The notes below the pieces were generated by a model. That model saw nothing but the letters and a program-made list of their open reading frames with translations, ran no database searches and was not told where the DNA came from. A DNA stretch of 64,000 nt from Spyradocola sp034113365. GTDB taxonomy: Bacteria; Bacillota; Clostridia; Christensenellales; UBA1750. Within the stretch, counting starts at the first letter, position 1, and each line of letters starts with the position of its first letter. This document shows, one piece after another, positions 61,921 through 64,000 of this stretch. The DNA lies in the NCBI GenBank assembly GCA_034113365.1, contig JAXEXP010000034.1, forward strand, positions 1 to 64,000, in the 5' to 3' direction. Position numbers and translations under genes: made by a program.

Positions 61921-64000
61921 TTACAGTGCAAGGGTGCAGTGGAAGGAGAGCTCGGCGGGGACGTGGTACTGCGGCAGCAGCTTGGGTCCGCAGGAGTTGG
62001 AGCCCACGCCCGCGTGCGCAAAGTCGATGCACAGCACGGTCTCCTTGACCTTTTCCAACTCGTAGTTGTGCTTCTTTTTGGTCAGCTCCTCCTGCGTGTA
62101 GTGGGAGGCGTTGAAGGAGAAGCCCTCGCCCGTGACGCGCAGCGCGGCATGGGCGTCGAACAGAGCCAGGTCGCGGGTGTTCCAGTGGCTGCCGTTCTCC
62201 TGGGGCTTGATGTAGTCCTCGTGCAGCTCGTCCACCGCGGCGTCGAAGCGACCAAGCCAGCAGGCGCGGTGCTTGTCGACGTAGCTCTCGGTGGGGCCGT
62301 AGCCCAGGTAGCTGACCTTGTCCATGCCGGGGCGCAGGAAGAAGCGCAGGCCGAAGCGGGGCAGGTCGGGGAGCATGTCGCTGCCCTTGCGCATGTGTCC
62401 GGCGATGTCGATGCGGCCCTCGCCGTCCACGGTGTAGGTGACCTCGACCTCGGCGATGCGCCCGCAGGCGACCGCGGAGAGCGACAGGCGGGCGCGCAGG
62501 CGGGCGACGCCGTCCTCCACCGCGGCATCCAGCGTGTAGACCTTGACGGTCATGCGGTCGTAGCCCATGCGGTAGAGATCCTCGGCGATGAACATGTCGT
62601 TGTCCAGCGGGGCGCGCCAGATGTTCCACTGGGCGGGGGCAGCGAGCACGCTCTCGTTATCGCGGGAGAGCTGGGCGGGAGTCGCGGTGCGCTTGTCGAA
62701 GCGGTAGGCAAAGTCCGCGCCGCGCACGGTGACGTCGGCGTCGGTCTCCTCGAGGGTGAGGCTGCCGGGGACGGGCGCAAACGGCGCGACGCCCGCGTCG
62801 CGGATGGTGATCTGGTCAAAGCCCAGCTCGTCGCCCTGCGCAAGGCAAGCGGTGTCGCAGCTGGAGGTGTAGAGCAGGCAGACCTGCATCAGGTCGCCCT
62901 GGGGCAGCTCGTCGGGCAGCTTGACCCAGGCTTCGCCGCCTGCGGGGATGGTGGGCAGCGTCAGCGGCTCGCTCCACTGATCGACGCCGTCGAGCATGGC
63001 GACGCACTCGACGCTGGCAAACTCGTCGGCGCGCTGGAAGGCCTTCTGGTTGCGCAGCAGCACGGCGTTCTTCTCCGCGTCGTAGGCGACGGCGCGCAGG
63101 GGGCGGATGACGTTCTTGTACTCCTTCAGGCCGGTGTGGGGCGTGCGGTCGGGGTAGACCAGGCCGTCCATGCAGAAGTTGCCGTCGTGGGTCTTTTCGC
63201 CGAAGTCGCCGCCGTAGTGGTAGACGTCCTTGCCGGTGATGGTCTTGCCCATGTAGACGGCGTGGTCGCACCACTCCCAGACGAAGCCGCCGCAGAAGTT
63301 GTCGTATTTGTCGATGAGCTGCTGGTAGTCCTCGGCGTCTCCGGGGCCGTTGCCCATCGCGTGGATGTATTCGCACAGGATGAGGGGCTTTTGGTTGTTC
63401 TCATCCTCGCAGTATTGCTTGCACAGGCCGGTATCCAGGTACATGCGGCTGTACAGGTCGATCATGGAGATGTCCATGTCCTTGCCGCCGGTGTGGATGG
63501 AGCTCTCGTAGTGCAGCAGGCGGGTGGGGTCGTAGGCCTTGACCCAGCGGCCGGCCTCGATGAAGCACACACCGTAGCCCGACTCGTTGCCCATGGACCA
63601 GATGAGCACGCAGGGGCGGTTCTTGTCGCGGATGACGCAGCGCTGGACGCGGTCGAGCACCGTCTTTTTGAACATGGGGTCGTCGGCCAGCAGCGTGAAC
63701 TGATCCTCGCTGTACGCGCCGTAGGCCGTGACCACGCCGTGCATCTCGATGTCGGCCTCGTCGATGACGTAGAAGCCCAGCTCGTCGCACAGCTCGTAGA
63801 AGCAGGGGGCGTTGGGGTAGTGGCTGGTGCGGACGGCGTTGATGTTGTGCTGCTTCATCAGCGTCAGGTCGCGCAGCATCTCGTCGAAGGTGACGGCAAA
63901 GCCGTTGACGGGAGAGGAATCGTGGCGGTTCGCGCCGCGGAACTTGATCTTCGCGCCGTTGAGCTTGACGACCTTGTTTTCGATGGCGACGGTGCGCAGG
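61921..64000 (-). CDS. lacZ: Beta-galactosidase (GH2, LacZ type), partial
   Basis: The frame runs off the window end, so about the first third is missing. The visible 693 residues begin within the barrel approach: FRGANRHDSSPVNG, then MKQHNINAVRTSHYPN and IDEADIEMHG. WSMGNESGYG holds the acid/base Glu and LILCEYIHAMGNGPG the nucleophile Glu. The C-terminal beta-galactosidase small chain domain ends RFGLRFFLRPGMD then YGPTESYVDKH. It hydrolyses terminal beta-galactosides. It differs from the shorter GH2 enzyme at 19810. Confidence 0.93.
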   Translation of the reverse strand, partial: LRTVAIENKVVKLNGAKIKFRGANRHDSSPVNGFAVTFDEMLRDLTLMKQHNINAVRTSHYPNAPCFYELCDELGFYVIDEADIEMHGVVTAYGAYSEDQFTLLADDPMFKKTVLDRVQRCVIRDKNRPCVLIWSMGNESGYGVCFIEAGRWVKAYDPTRLLHYESSIHTGGKDMDISMIDLYSRMYLDTGLCKQYCEDENNQKPLILCEYIHAMGNGPGDAEDYQQLIDKYDNFCGGFVWEWCDHAVYMGKTITGKDVYHYGGDFGEKTHDGNFCMDGLVYPDRTPHTGLKEYKNVIRPLRAVAYDAEKNAVLLRNQKAFQRADEFASVECVAMLDGVDQWSEPLTLPTIPAGGEAWVKLPDELPQGDLMQVCLLYTSSCDTACLAQGDELGFDQITIRDAGVAPFAPVPGSLTLEETDADVTVRGADFAYRFDKRTATPAQLSRDNESVLAAPAQWNIWRAPLDNDMFIAEDLYRMGYDRMTVKVYTLDAAVEDGVARLRARLSLSAVACGRIAEVEVTYTVDGEGRIDIAGHMRKGSDMLPDLPRFGLRFFLRPGMDKVSYLGYGPTESYVDKHRACWLGRFDAAVDELHEDYIKPQENGSHWNTRDLALFDAHAALRVTGEGFSFNASHYTQEELTKKKHNYELEKVKETVLCIDFAHAGVGSNSCGPKLLPQYHVPAELSFHCTLAL

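Overview
The window is 64 kb of a high-GC Gram-positive (Firmicutes) chromosome, most likely an anaerobic gut member of the Clostridia. The reasons are strong AGGAGG ribosome sites, an oxygen-sensitive glycyl radical enzyme with its activase, two RlmD-type 23S rRNA methyltransferases, the IreB-RuvX-DUF1292 cluster, RemB-GyrB-GyrA, and a large stock of glycosidases with AraC and Gfo/Idh/MocA partners. Genus cannot be set from the sequence alone. Coding density is high and most genes lie on the minus strand. No tRNA, rRNA or CRISPR array was seen.

Layout. (1) 1-3070: AT-richer accessory DNA, with the end of a type I restriction HsdR, a DUF3644 protein and a small DUF6061-like protein. It ends inside the 3' part of an rlmD gene, which looks like the edge of an integrated element. 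(2) 4.3-18.6 kb: a LysR regulator, then an eight-gene minus-strand operon (sugar-binding lipoprotein, two ABC permeases, DUF624 membrane protein, KDPG aldolase, SDR dehydrogenase, galactonate-type dehydratase, KDG kinase) that imports a sugar or sugar acid and degrades it by an Entner-Doudoroff-like route. A divergent AraC regulator and a GH31 glycosidase follow, then Gfo/Idh/MocA and ThuA genes. (3) 18.7-24.5 kb: a second AraC regulator, a GH2 glycosidase coupled to a frameshifted membrane protein, and a GH30 enzyme. (4) 24.5-34.7 kb: a second RlmD-like methyltransferase translationally coupled to three little-known genes; ApbE divergent from NusG_II and Gx genes; a split Zn/Cd P-type ATPase with an ArsR-type operator; GlyA; a nucleoside phosphorylase; and an AT-rich deaminase.

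(5) 34.9-44.7 kb: gyrA, gyrB and remB, a Nudix hydrolase, an unusual HTH-GH29 fucosidase fusion, a C39-like protein with a membrane-bound XRE regulator, a GNAT and a membrane protein. (6) 44.7-56 kb: housekeeping genes (DUF1292, ruvX, ireB, AI-2E-family permease, PRC-barrel protein, nifU-nifS-Rrf2 Fe-S biogenesis, AraC/GyrI regulator, comEC, SH3b protein, YcaQ-like glycosylase). (7) 56-64 kb: a short glycyl radical enzyme and its activase, a Gfo/Idh/MocA protein, an amidohydrolase and a LacZ-type GH2 gene that runs off the window.

Most notable: the HTH-fucosidase fusion with its own internal ribosome site; the atypical short glycyl radical enzyme; a repeated non-coding element (about 51.0 and 60.6 kb) whose two copies are each bounded by a duplicated terminator-like hairpin; the rlmD junction; and a G7-tract frameshift in a coupled membrane gene.
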